Below, in pieces: positions 1 through 7,711 of a stretch of DNA of 16,308 bases. Each line of letters begins with the position of its first letter. Positions within the stretch are counted from its first letter, which is position 1. The notes under the pieces were generated by a model. The model was not told where the DNA came from and searched no databases. It saw only the letters and a program-made list of their open reading frames with translations. Origin of the DNA: Acidobacteriota bacterium (GTDB taxonomy: Bacteria > Acidobacteriota > Terriglobia > Terriglobales > Acidobacteriaceae); assembly GCA_028873155.1 (NCBI GenBank), contig JAGWML010000035.1:1-16308 (forward strand), given 5' to 3'. Position numbers and translations under genes: made by a program.

Positions 1-47
1 GAACTCCTCCTCACTGGCCCTGCAGCACTGATTGCGCGCGGCGAGGC

Positions 48-998
48 GTGGGAGCGATGACGGCACCGGTCCAGCGGCTTCGCCTTTCCCCAGTACCCAG
101 GGACGGCCGCATCCGCGTCATCTCGCCTGCATCTTTTGCGAAAGACCAGCGGATGACTCTGGGTATGGACCGTCTGCGCTCACTTGGGTTTCGACCCGAA
201 GCAGGAGCGCACACGCAGGCGCACGGGCCACTCTATTTTGCGGGCAATGCGGTTGAGAGACTTGCCGACCTACACGCTGCGTTTGAGAATCCTGCCTTCA
301 GCTGGGTCGCCGCGGTGCGAGGCGGGTATGGATCGAACTACCTGCTCGACGGGCTCGACCTCTCGCTCATTCGAAGTCATCCGAAGCCGTTCTTTGCCTA
401 CAGCGATTTGACGGGTGTGCAGCTTCAATTGCTGGACCGCATCGGCCTGCCTGCGTTTCACGGGCCAATGGTTGCGGCGGATTTTTATCTTGAAGACGGC
501 ATCCACATGAGCAGCTTTCGTGCCGCTCTGGCAGGCGTGCCATACCGTGTGGGCGCAGAGGAAGGCCTGCGCACGCTGCGACCTGGTGTCGCGCGCGGCA
601 CCCTCTACGGAGGCTGTCTGAGCATCATCGTTTCGTTGATTGGAACTCCATGGGAGCCGTGCACGGAAGACAAGCTGCTGTTTCTCGAGGACACGGGCGC
701 AAAGCCCTACCAGGTGGATCGGATGCTGTGGCAACTGCGTGTTGCAGGCAAGTTAAACAGCGTGCGCGGCATCATCTTTGGCGAGATGCTCGCTTGCGCC
801 ACGCCGGGCGCCGAAGACGGCCTGCTGGAGGACGCGATTCTGCATGCGCTGGACGGGCTTGATATTCCGATTGCGTTCGGCCTGAGGAGCGGCCATGTCT
901 TGCGTCAGAATGTGACGCTGACCTTTGGTGTGGAAGCAGAGTTGAATGCGGACACCAGAGCGGAGCTCCATGTGCTTGAACCGGCGGTGCAGGCATGA
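48..998 (+). CDS. ldcA: LD-carboxypeptidase (peptidase family S66)
   Basis: Cytoplasmic serine peptidase that removes the terminal D-Ala from the L-Ala-gamma-D-Glu-meso-DAP-D-Ala tetrapeptide released by cell-wall turnover, giving the tripeptide used by Mpl. The 316-residue length fits the family. An N-terminal strand with ISPAS (residues 25-29) is followed by RGGYGS (91-96). The family triad can be placed as Ser119 in the AYSD elbow, Glu214 in FLEDTG and His283 in SGH. The start is uncertain: the frame is open to the window edge. GTG at 48 and ATG at 57 both sit just before the conserved region, and neither has well-spaced Shine-Dalgarno DNA. The stop overlaps the mpl start by 4 bases (ATGA), so the two are probably translationally coupled. 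Family assignment is firm; substrate is inferred from family and neighbour. Confidence 0.93.
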   Translation: MGAMTAPVQRLRLSPVPRDGRIRVISPASFAKDQRMTLGMDRLRSLGFRPEAGAHTQAHGPLYFAGNAVERLADLHAAFENPAFSWVAAVRGGYGSNYLLDGLDLSLIRSHPKPFFAYSDLTGVQLQLLDRIGLPAFHGPMVAADFYLEDGIHMSSFRAALAGVPYRVGAEEGLRTLRPGVARGTLYGGCLSIIVSLIGTPWEPCTEDKLLFLEDTGAKPYQVDRMLWQLRVAGKLNSVRGIIFGEMLACATPGAEDGLLEDAILHALDGLDIPIAFGLRSGHVLRQNVTLTFGVEAELNADTRAELHVLEPAVQA

Positions 999-2413
999 GC
1001 CGCCATATCCACCTCAGCGGCATCTGCGGAACAGCCATGGCCTCGCTTGCGGGCCTTCTGCAACTGCAGGGACATCGCATCACCGGCTCCGACAAGGCCG
1101 CCTACCCGCCGATGAGCGACTTGCTGGCGAGCCTTGGCATCCCGGTGCGTGAACCTTATGCGGAAGCGAATCTGGAGCCGCGGCCAGACCTGGTTGTCAT
1201 CGGCAATGCGCTCTCACGCGGCAATCCAGAGGTAGAGCGAATCCTCGATGAACGCATTCCCTTCACCTCGATGGCAGCGCTGTTGCGCGAGGAGTTCTTA
1301 ACCGGACGCGAATCTCTGGTAGTGGCAGGCACGCACGGTAAAACCACGACGACCAGCATGCTGGCATGGATCTACCAGGTAGCGGCTGAGAGCAGGCCGG
1401 AGCTGGGGCCATCCTTTCTGATCGGCGGCGTCGCGGAGAACTTCGGATCGAGTTTTCAGTTGCGGCCGACGCGAACCTTCATTCTTGAAGGCGATGAGTA
1501 TGACACTGCCTTCTTTGATAAAGGTCCGAAGTTTCTTCACTATTTCCCTGATGCGCTGATCCTGACGCATGTGGAGTTTGATCATGCGGATATTTACGCC
1601 GATCTGGAAGCCGTGAAGATGGCCTTCAAGAGGCTGGTGAATCTGGTGCCGCGCCGTGGCCGCATCGTCGCCTTTGATGGGAGCAGCAATGTCTCAGAGT
1701 GCGTGGCCAAGGCTTTCTGCTGGGTGGAGCGTTACGGATTCAGCAACGAGGCAGATTGGCAGATTCGGAGTCTGCGCTTTGAGGAAGGCCTGACTCGGTG
1801 GGAGATCTGGCATCAAGGCTCGCTATGGAGCCTGATGGAGATGCGACTCGCCGGCCAGCATAATGCACTGAACGCAACAGCAGCAGCCGCGCTGGCCGCG
1901 GGCCAGGGTCTGGAGAAGAACGCAATTCAGAAGGCCCTTGCAAGCTTCAAGAGCGTGAAACGGCGACTTGAGGTGCGCGCGGAAGTTGACGGTATTACCA
2001 TCATCGACGACTTCGCGCACCATCCGACGGCGATTCGTGAAACTCTTCGCGCACTGCGGGCGGTCTATCCCAGAGCGCGATTGTGGGCCGTACTCGAGCC
2101 GCGCTCCAATACCTTGCGCCGCAAAGTATTGGAGCAGGATCTGATTGAGAGTCTGCGCGAGGCAGACCGCGTACTGATGGCGGGCGTCTACCAGCAGGAG
2201 CGAATCCCCGAATCGGAACGTCTGCACCCGGAAGAGGTGGTCCAGGCACTGAACGCGGCAGGAACTCCGGCCCAGCTTCACGCCAACGTCGACGCCATTG
2301 TGGCGGCCGCCGCGCATGAGCTCGGAAGAGGCGATGTCGTGGCGATCCTTTCCAACGGCGGCTTTGACGGCATCTACGAGAAGCTGCCGGCACGACTGCG
2401 AGAGCGGCGATGA
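995..2413 (+). CDS. mpl: UDP-MurNAc:L-Ala-gamma-D-Glu-meso-DAP ligase (murein peptide ligase)
   Basis: ATP-dependent Mur-family ligase that joins recycled tripeptide to UDP-N-acetylmuramate, bypassing MurC, MurD and MurE. The 472 residues show the three-domain Mur architecture: an N-terminal UDP-binding fold beginning HLSGICGTAM (residues 6-15) with GSD (31-33), a central ATPase domain with the P-loop GTHGKTTTT (112-120), then ILEGDEYDTAFFD and THVEFDHADIY, and a C-terminal domain with DDFAHHPTAI and EPRSNTLRR. The DEYDTAFFDK and EPRSNTLRR segments are typical of Mpl rather than MurC. Start ATG overlaps the ldcA stop, and its own stop overlaps the plsC start. Having LdcA, which supplies the tripeptide, directly upstream strongly supports the recycling role. 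Use of meso-DAP is inferred from the family, not visible in the sequence. Confidence 0.94.
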   Translation: MSRHIHLSGICGTAMASLAGLLQLQGHRITGSDKAAYPPMSDLLASLGIPVREPYAEANLEPRPDLVVIGNALSRGNPEVERILDERIPFTSMAALLREEFLTGRESLVVAGTHGKTTTTSMLAWIYQVAAESRPELGPSFLIGGVAENFGSSFQLRPTRTFILEGDEYDTAFFDKGPKFLHYFPDALILTHVEFDHADIYADLEAVKMAFKRLVNLVPRRGRIVAFDGSSNVSECVAKAFCWVERYGFSNEADWQIRSLRFEEGLTRWEIWHQGSLWSLMEMRLAGQHNALNATAAAALAAGQGLEKNAIQKALASFKSVKRRLEVRAEVDGITIIDDFAHHPTAIRETLRALRAVYPRARLWAVLEPRSNTLRRKVLEQDLIESLREADRVLMAGVYQQERIPESERLHPEEVVQALNAAGTPAQLHANVDAIVAAAAHELGRGDVVAILSNGGFDGIYEKLPARLRERR

Positions 2414-3126
2414 TCACGTCGATTGTGATGGTCCTAACCATTGTCGCTCTCAGTGTTCCAGCGGCGCTTGTCTTCATCCCCTGGGCAATAGTCACCGGCG
2501 ACGCCACGCCGCTGTACAACATTGCGCAGAAGATTGTGCGCGCCGGTTTCAGCGTGGGACGCATTCGCGTGGTCACAACTGGCCTTGAATGCGTTCCTAA
2601 GAGCACGGCGTGCATATTTATGGCGAATCACGTTTCGAATCTCGACCCGCCGGCACTGATTCCGCGCATTCCGGGGCGTACTTCGGTCTTCCTCAAGCGT
2701 TCGCTCATGAAGATTCCTATTCTCGGTTATGGCATGAAGCTCGGCGAATTTGTGCCGGTCGATCGTGACGGCCGGGTTGATGCGGCAATTGAAAGTGTGC
2801 GCACGGCGCAGCGCGTGCTCGAAAAGGGATTGCATATCACGACATTTGTGGAGGGCACCCGTTCGCGAAGCGGGCGGATGCTGCCTTTCAAGAAGGGTCC
2901 GTTCTATCTGGCCATGGAGACTGGCGCTCCGTGTATTCCGGTATCCATCCACGGAACCGAAACAATGATGGCCAAGGGAAGCATGGCGGCACGGCCCGGT
3001 ACGGCGTATATCAGCTTTCACCCGGCGATTTATCCTCGCGACTATGCATCGCGCGAGGATTTGATGAAGGCGGTGCGCATCGCCATCGCTTCCGGACTAC
3101 CCGAGTGGATGCGTACGGATGGTTGA
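2410..3126 (+). CDS. plsC: 1-acyl-sn-glycerol-3-phosphate acyltransferase (PlsC/LPLAT family)
   Basis: Membrane-associated acyltransferase that transfers a second fatty acyl chain to lysophosphatidic acid to form phosphatidic acid. The 238 residues start with a hydrophobic segment (about 4-28). The catalytic HX4D motif is NHVSNLDP (His74, Asp79), and the glycerophosphate-binding block is FVEGTRS (146-152). KGPFYLAMETGAPCIPVSI (162-180) matches the later conserved block of the family. ATG at 2410 overlaps the mpl stop by 4 bases, so translation is probably coupled. Function within the LPLAT superfamily (PlsC versus another lysolipid acyltransferase) is inferred; EGTRS and HX4D make PlsC the best call. 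It ends 3 bases before the stop of the convergent SPOR gene, leaving no room for a terminator. Confidence 0.9.
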   Translation: MITSIVMVLTIVALSVPAALVFIPWAIVTGDATPLYNIAQKIVRAGFSVGRIRVVTTGLECVPKSTACIFMANHVSNLDPPALIPRIPGRTSVFLKRSLMKIPILGYGMKLGEFVPVDRDGRVDAAIESVRTAQRVLEKGLHITTFVEGTRSRSGRMLPFKKGPFYLAMETGAPCIPVSIHGTETMMAKGSMAARPGTAYISFHPAIYPRDYASREDLMKAVRIAIASGLPEWMRTDG

Positions 3127-3129
3127 GTC

Positions 3130-3921
3130 CTACTGCTGCTGCACCTCTGCGTTGTAGCCGTCGCCTTCGAGCTTCCGGCTGATTGCTTCCGCATCTGAGC
3201 GCGAAGCGAACGGACCAATCTGCACGTGAATCATACCGTCAGACAACTCGCGTCTCGCAAATGCGTTATAGCCATGCTGGCGAAGAGCATTCATCAGAAC
3301 TCTGGCATCTTCATCATGCGAGAGTGCCGCGATCTGCACCATGACGCCGGTTCCCATGCCCGGCGCGGCCTGCACGACGGAAGGCAATGCGGATTGCGCA
3401 GGTGACGCAGGAACAACAGCCGGGAGTGCGGGCTTCACCTGAGGCTGGGATGCTGTTGCCGCTTGGATCTGAACAGGAGCAGGCGAGGTCGAAGCGTACT
3501 CCGCCGAAGACGCATTGCCCCCGGCGGATTGCGCTGTGAAGGTCTGAGGTGGCGTCTGATGAGCAGAAGGTCCTGAGCCCGCAGCGACAGGCTTGGATGA
3601 AGAGCCTTGCACCGAACCCTGCACGGCATCCCCGTGAGGCACAGCAGCCTGCGCCTGCGCGCGCATGGCCAGAGGCGCTCCTTGTCTGCCGAGAGAGAGA
3701 CCAAGCCAGAAGCACAGGCCGCACAGAAGAAGAATGCAACCGCTCACCGCTGCAAGCAGGCCTGAGCCCAGCGTGATCTCACGCTCTTCCTGCGGTCCCT
3801 CCTCCTCGAACTCGCCGAGTCCCTTTCGCAAGAACTGACCTCTATCCCTTTCCACCCTATCGATGAGGCGCGGGCCGGGGTTTCCAGTCCCAGGAAAAGA
3901 CGCCCCATTCACGCTGAACAA
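3130..3921 (-). CDS. SPOR-domain inner-membrane protein
   Basis: Predicted bitopic protein of up to 263 residues: charged cytoplasmic N-terminus (1-50), one membrane helix (about 52-76), a long low-complexity linker rich in Ala, Pro, Gln and Ser (about 80-190), and a C-terminal SPOR domain (about 192-260: MVQIAALSHDEDARVLM, then HVQIGPFASRSDAEAI). SPOR domains bind glycan strands lacking stem peptides, usually at division septa, so a role at the septum or in wall turnover is inferred. It is last in the minus-strand run, 7 bases after the SPFH gene. The start is uncertain: TTG at 3921 is the longest option, but GTG at 3912 has a purine-rich AGAGAGAAG at better spacing. The linker composition means only the helix and SPOR domain are likely conserved. 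Confidence 0.88.
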   Translation of the reverse strand: MFSVNGASFPGTGNPGPRLIDRVERDRGQFLRKGLGEFEEEGPQEEREITLGSGLLAAVSGCILLLCGLCFWLGLSLGRQGAPLAMRAQAQAAVPHGDAVQGSVQGSSSKPVAAGSGPSAHQTPPQTFTAQSAGGNASSAEYASTSPAPVQIQAATASQPQVKPALPAVVPASPAQSALPSVVQAAPGMGTGVMVQIAALSHDEDARVLMNALRQHGYNAFARRELSDGMIHVQIGPFASRSDAEAISRKLEGDGYNAEVQQQ

Positions 3922-3928
3922 CTTCTCT

Positions 3929-4726
3929 CTAGCGCGAGCTTTCCTGCTCTCCGGGTTGCGGAGTGCCTGACGTGGCGGCTTTATTCAGCAAGGTCAGGAG
4001 CTCGACTGGAAGCGGGAAGATTATCGTTGTGTTCTTTTCGACGCCGATCTCAGTAAGCGTCTGCAGATAGCGCAACTGCAATGTAATGGGTTGCGTGGCC
4101 AGCAGTGCAGCCGCATCCACCAACTTTTGCGCGGCGTTGAATTCGCCCTCCGCGTGGATGATCTTGGAGCGCTTTTCCCGTTCTGCCTCGGCCTGTTTGG
4201 CCATGGCGCGCAACATCTGTTCAGGTAGATCCACCTGCTTGACCTCGACTGAGATGACCTTCACGCCGAAGGGCTCCGTGCGCTGGTCGATGATGCTCTG
4301 GATGCGCAGGTTGAGCTTGTCGCGATGGCTGAGCAGCTCGTCCAGTTCCACTTCGCCCAGCACGGAGCGCAGCGTTGTCTGCGCAAACTGTGATGTCTGA
4401 TAGACGTAATTGGAGACCTTGATGGCTGCTGCGTTCGGGTCAACGACGTACAGCGTGACAACGGCGTTGACTTTAATCGTCACGTTGTCGCGGGTGATGA
4501 CATCCTGCGGCGGAACTTCAAGCACCTCTTGCCGGAGGGAGATGCGGATCATTTGATCGATGGGCCGAAAGACAAAAATGATACCCGGCCCCTTGGGTGT
4601 GGCCAGTGCGCGCCCAAGCCGGAAGATCACAGCGCGCTCGTAGTCGCGAAGGATCTTGATGGAGTTAAAAAGATAGAGAACCACGATGACAACGAGAACG
4701 AGGAACGGAATAGGCAGTTCAGACAT
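3929..4726 (-). CDS. SPFH/band-7 stomatin-like protein (slipin)
   Basis: Membrane-anchored scaffold protein, 265 residues. A single N-terminal hydrophobic helix (about 5-21) is followed by the SPFH domain (about 28-185), beginning YERAVIFRLGR and including GVKVISVEVKQVDLPEQM. A charged helix rich in Ala, Glu and Lys follows (175-205), then the stomatin signature TIIFPLPVEL (234-243). These proteins oligomerise in membrane microdomains, and prokaryotic stomatins are partners and substrates of NfeD-type proteases, one of which lies directly upstream. ATG at 4726 has AGGAG at 4733-4737 with 6-base spacing, a strong ribosome binding site. The C-terminal tail (250-265) is Pro/Gln/Glu-rich and probably flexible. 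Bacterial function is otherwise poorly defined. Confidence 0.93.
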   Translation of the reverse strand: MSELPIPFLVLVVIVVLYLFNSIKILRDYERAVIFRLGRALATPKGPGIIFVFRPIDQMIRISLRQEVLEVPPQDVITRDNVTIKVNAVVTLYVVDPNAAAIKVSNYVYQTSQFAQTTLRSVLGEVELDELLSHRDKLNLRIQSIIDQRTEPFGVKVISVEVKQVDLPEQMLRAMAKQAEAEREKRSKIIHAEGEFNAAQKLVDAAALLATQPITLQLRYLQTLTEIGVEKNTTIIFPLPVELLTLLNKAATSGTPQPGEQESSR

Positions 4727-4765
4727 GCGTCTCTCCTGACTCAGCTCGGATTGTACTCCAGCGGG

Positions 4766-6112
4766 TTATGCCGGGGCAGGCGCGCGCGTGGCGCTGGATG
4801 GCTCCAGTAGCTCGACCTGCAATACATAATCCTGATGTCCCACGACACGCAGACGCGCGCCCGCTGGAATGGGCTGTGTCGCGGTCGCGAGCCATATTTC
4901 GCCATCGACGAGAACGTGCCCCTCGGGCGCAAGCGGCTCCATGGCCGAAGCGATCTTACCGATGAGAGCATCAGCCCCGAGGCGCGCTTTCATGCGACGC
5001 GCACGCACGGCGAGCCGGACAAGAAAGACCGTGATACCTCCGAAGCCCACGCTGACAGCGATGGCGACAAACGGGCTGACGCTCATCTCCGGCACGGGCG
5101 CCGCAACCAGCGTGAGAGTCCCAAAGGCAAGGCAGACAACCCCTGCGATGGCCAGGGCACCGTGGCCGCCAAACTTGGCTTCAAGGACCATCAGCACCAG
5201 AGCCGCCACGAGCAGCAGTACGGCCGTGTACCGGATGGGGAGCAGGTTGAGCCCGAAGATCGCGAGCAGAACCATCAACGTGCCCAGCGCGCCGGGTACG
5301 ATGGTGCCCGGCGTATTGAATTCGAGATAGATGAGCAGTCCACCTGCCACCAGCAGCAGGAGCGCGATATTGGGATCAACCAGCCAGCCAAGAAGTGTTT
5401 CGCGAAGTGTGGGCTTGACCTCCTCGACGCGCGCACCCGCCAGATGAAGAGTCATTTTGCTGCCGTCGATGCGAGCGATCTCGCGCCCGTCGAGCGTATG
5501 CAAAAGTTGCGCCTCGTCCGTGGCGGTGAGATCGATCAGATGCTGATTGAGGGCTTCCTCCGCGGTATACGCGTGAGAAGACTGGACGGCTGCCTGGGCC
5601 GCCTCAGCGTTGCGATTTCTGCGCGTCACGAAGGAGCGCAGAAACGCCTCGGCGTCATTGAGAATCTTCTGGTTCATCGTCTCATCGGGCTTGCCAAACT
5701 CGAGTACCGGATGGGCCGCTCCTGCGTTGGTGCCCGGCGCCATGGCCGCAACGTCCGCGGCCTCCAACAGGAAGAAACCGGCCGAGCCCGCCCGCGCACC
5801 GGCTGGCGCGACGTACACGATAATGGGAACGCGCGAACTAAGCATCGCCCCTACCATGGCGCGCGTGGACTCCAGCATGCCGCCGGGCGTATTGAGCTCA
5901 ATCAGCAATGCTGCAGCGCCCCGATCGTTCGCGGCCCGGATGGCGCGCTCAAAAGTGCCTTGACTAACTGGCTGGATCGTACCATCCAGCACGAGTTTTT
6001 CAACAAGCGGCGTTTGCGACTGCAGAACGCAGGTGCACGCGAATGAGAGGCAAGTCCCAAGAAGGCCCACGAAGAACTTGTTCGACCTGTGACGCAATCC
6101 CTGGTGAAGCAT
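4766..6112 (-). CDS. NfeD-family membrane protein with ClpP-class serine protease domain (long form, NfeD1b)
   Basis: Long-form NfeD protein of 448 residues. Order: signal sequence or first helix (about 8-30), ClpP/crotonase-like protease domain (about 35-210), four or five membrane helices (about 230-375), C-terminal OB-fold NfeD domain (about 385-440). In the protease domain NTPGG (74-78) and ARAGSAGFF place the probable nucleophile at Ser110, and MNQKIL places the general base at Lys149. The 39-residue spacing agrees with the Ser-Lys dyad I recall from the archaeal PH1510 enzyme; this is an alignment by eye. Known homologues cleave the C-terminus of stomatin, encoded immediately downstream here. 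The start is set at ATG 6112 because GGAGG lies 8 bases before it; an in-frame TTG at 6127 lies inside that region. An NfeD-SPFH operon is a classic arrangement. Confidence 0.92.
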   Translation of the reverse strand: MLHQGLRHRSNKFFVGLLGTCLSFACTCVLQSQTPLVEKLVLDGTIQPVSQGTFERAIRAANDRGAAALLIELNTPGGMLESTRAMVGAMLSSRVPIIVYVAPAGARAGSAGFFLLEAADVAAMAPGTNAGAAHPVLEFGKPDETMNQKILNDAEAFLRSFVTRRNRNAEAAQAAVQSSHAYTAEEALNQHLIDLTATDEAQLLHTLDGREIARIDGSKMTLHLAGARVEEVKPTLRETLLGWLVDPNIALLLLVAGGLLIYLEFNTPGTIVPGALGTLMVLLAIFGLNLLPIRYTAVLLLVAALVLMVLEAKFGGHGALAIAGVVCLAFGTLTLVAAPVPEMSVSPFVAIAVSVGFGGITVFLVRLAVRARRMKARLGADALIGKIASAMEPLAPEGHVLVDGEIWLATATQPIPAGARLRVVGHQDYVLQVELLEPSSATRAPAPA

Positions 6113-6120
6113 GACGTGCC

Positions 6121-6125
6121 CCTCC
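6121..6125 (-). promoter_or_regulatory. Shine-Dalgarno site fixing the start of the NfeD-type protease gene
   Basis: Read on the minus strand this is GGAGG, followed by 8 bases and ATG at 6112-6110. It lies between the TPR gene stop (6134) and that ATG. The longer TTG start at 6127 would put this site inside the coding region, so the ATG is preferred. Confidence 0.7.
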
Positions 6126-6133
6126 AACAGGCG

Positions 6134-7696
6134 CTACTGCTTTTGCTCGGGCGTGGAAGCAAGCTGGCGGCTCAGATCCTGGGCAGCCTTGTTGCCCGGA
6201 TCAAGCTGCAGAGCAGTGTCTGCTTCTTTGCGCGCTGAAGCCAAATCACCCACCCGCTGGCGAACCCGCGCAAGGCCTAAATGCGCTGCCGCCAGGGCGC
6301 CATCCGACTCCTCGGCCGATTGATAGAGCCGCTCCGCCTCAAGGATCAACCCGCGATCCAGATAGTCCTGACCCTGGCTCGCAAGTTTAGCGGCGCGGTC
6401 ATGCGGTGAAAGCGCGGCCATCCTGGCGGCCTCGATCTGATCCATCATGCCCGCAGCCTGACGAAACGCAGCCTCGTCGAATCGGCGCTCAATGCGCTCG
6501 AGCGGGTCCGGGTGTTCCGGATCGGCGCTCTGACTCTGACTCGGCGTCTCCGCCGGGCCTTGTTTCCATGTTCTCAGCAGAGTCTGTGCCTCGGCGTCGC
6601 TGGGGCGAATCTTCAGGCACTGCGTCATCTCGGCAATGGCTCCTGCAGAATCCTGATGGCGCATGAGGCTCACTCCAAGATTGAAGTGGTAATCGGGATT
6701 GGAATTATCCGCGCCGATTGCCTGACGAAAAATCGCGGACGCATCCTTCCCCTGGCGGCTGAGTGCAACGCCTTCGTTGTTCAGAACTTCGGCAAGCGGA
6801 AGCTCGCGCGCCACTGCGCTAAAGGACTCCTGCGCCTGCGGGTAGCGGCCGGAAAAGAGGAGAGAGAGGCCTCGGTAGAAATCTGCCTCCAGTGCGTCGG
6901 AGCTGTTGCCGCTCACGCGCGCAAAGGTCGTCGCGGCGTCTTCATACTGCTGGCTGCTGTACTCTTCGCGGCCAAGAGCCATCCATGCCGGCGCAAAGTC
7001 GGGGCTGAGCGCCACGGACTGCTTGAGATGACGAAGACGCTCAGCCTGATCCGCCTCTGTGATGCCGCGAATGTACTGTTCAAATGCATCGAGACGGATT
7101 CCCTTGCCCGCCGCAATGAAAGTATCCTCGCCCAGGTTGAAATGCGGGTCCATCTGCCGAGTGAGCTGCCAGGCAAGCCCATCGAAGATGTCGATGAGGC
7201 TGTGCATTTCCCCGCGTGCGGTGACCGGCAGGCCCATGCGCAGATGCGGTATGTCCACCACGCGCGCTTCGGCGATCAGGTCGTTGCCATCCGTGATGTA
7301 GCTGCCCACGATGATGTCGTCCGCATCCAGCGTCTGTGCGAGTTTCAGAGCGCTTGCGCGCGACGGCTGAAAACCCTCGGGCAGGCCGAGATGATCAAGC
7401 GCATACATGCGATCCGCGCGGCTCATGGGTGAGAAACCGGCAGACGCAAACCGGCTGCTCAGCAGAGACGACGCCGCCTCCCGAACCCAGTCCAGGCTGG
7501 GCTGCCCTGTTCTGTTATCGAACGGGAGAACCAGCAAAATGCGCGTGCGATCTGCATTTCCGCTGGCACTATCACCCTGAGCGGACGACTGTCCGAGAGC
7601 CGCTCCAGAAAATCCAGAGGCGGCTCCGAGCGCCATCACGGCGACGAGCGCAATTTTACGCGAGAGAAGAAGGCGGTCTGCAATCAAAAACATCAC
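6134..7696 (-). CDS. Exported TolB-N-like/TPR-repeat protein
   Basis: Exported or membrane-anchored protein of about 520 residues, function unknown. An N-terminal signal-like segment (hydrophobic about 15-35) is followed by a TolB-N/CsgG-like alpha/beta domain (about 51-180), beginning ILLVLPFDNRTGQPSLDW and containing ADDIIVGSYI. Helical repeats follow: TPR-like units around 202-366 (for example ALSPDFAPAWMALGREEYSS and SNPDYHFNLGVSLMRHQD), a Pro/Gln/Ser linker (380-400), and two more units around 435-502 ending LQLDPGNKAAQDL. TolB-N plus TPR proteins are common in Acidobacteriota and are thought to be protein-interaction scaffolds. The start is GTG 7696 or the adjacent ATG 7693; neither has a Shine-Dalgarno. 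A TATAAT sits a few bases upstream, over the stop of the preceding gene. NfeD follows after 21 bases. Confidence 0.85.
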   Translation of the reverse strand: MMFLIADRLLLSRKIALVAVMALGAASGFSGAALGQSSAQGDSASGNADRTRILLVLPFDNRTGQPSLDWVREAASSLLSSRFASAGFSPMSRADRMYALDHLGLPEGFQPSRASALKLAQTLDADDIIVGSYITDGNDLIAEARVVDIPHLRMGLPVTARGEMHSLIDIFDGLAWQLTRQMDPHFNLGEDTFIAAGKGIRLDAFEQYIRGITEADQAERLRHLKQSVALSPDFAPAWMALGREEYSSQQYEDAATTFARVSGNSSDALEADFYRGLSLLFSGRYPQAQESFSAVARELPLAEVLNNEGVALSRQGKDASAIFRQAIGADNSNPDYHFNLGVSLMRHQDSAGAIAEMTQCLKIRPSDAEAQTLLRTWKQGPAETPSQSQSADPEHPDPLERIERRFDEAAFRQAAGMMDQIEAARMAALSPHDRAAKLASQGQDYLDRGLILEAERLYQSAEESDGALAAAHLGLARVRQRVGDLASARKEADTALQLDPGNKAAQDLSRQLASTPEQKQ

Positions 7697-7705
7697 AACA
7701 AGGCT

Positions 7706-7711
7706 GATTAT
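7706..7711 (-). promoter_or_regulatory. Candidate -10 element before the TPR gene
   Basis: Perfect TATAAT on the minus strand, overlapping the TAA stop of the glycosyltransferase gene. It ends about 10 bases before the GTG/ATG start of the TPR gene, so a transcript from it would be nearly leaderless. I see no convincing -35 hexamer 16-18 bases upstream, and a single 6-base match can arise by chance. Confidence 0.3.

Noticed and set aside
4835..6046. Long plus-strand open frame (403 codons) antisense to the NfeD protease gene
   Set aside because: Low-complexity, charged translation without recognisable domains; explained by GC-rich codon bias in the true minus-strand gene, which has clear motifs.
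6512..7432. Plus-strand open frame (306 codons) antisense to the TPR gene
   Set aside because: No domain match and composition of a shadow frame; the opposite strand has a signal peptide, TolB-like fold and TPR repeats.
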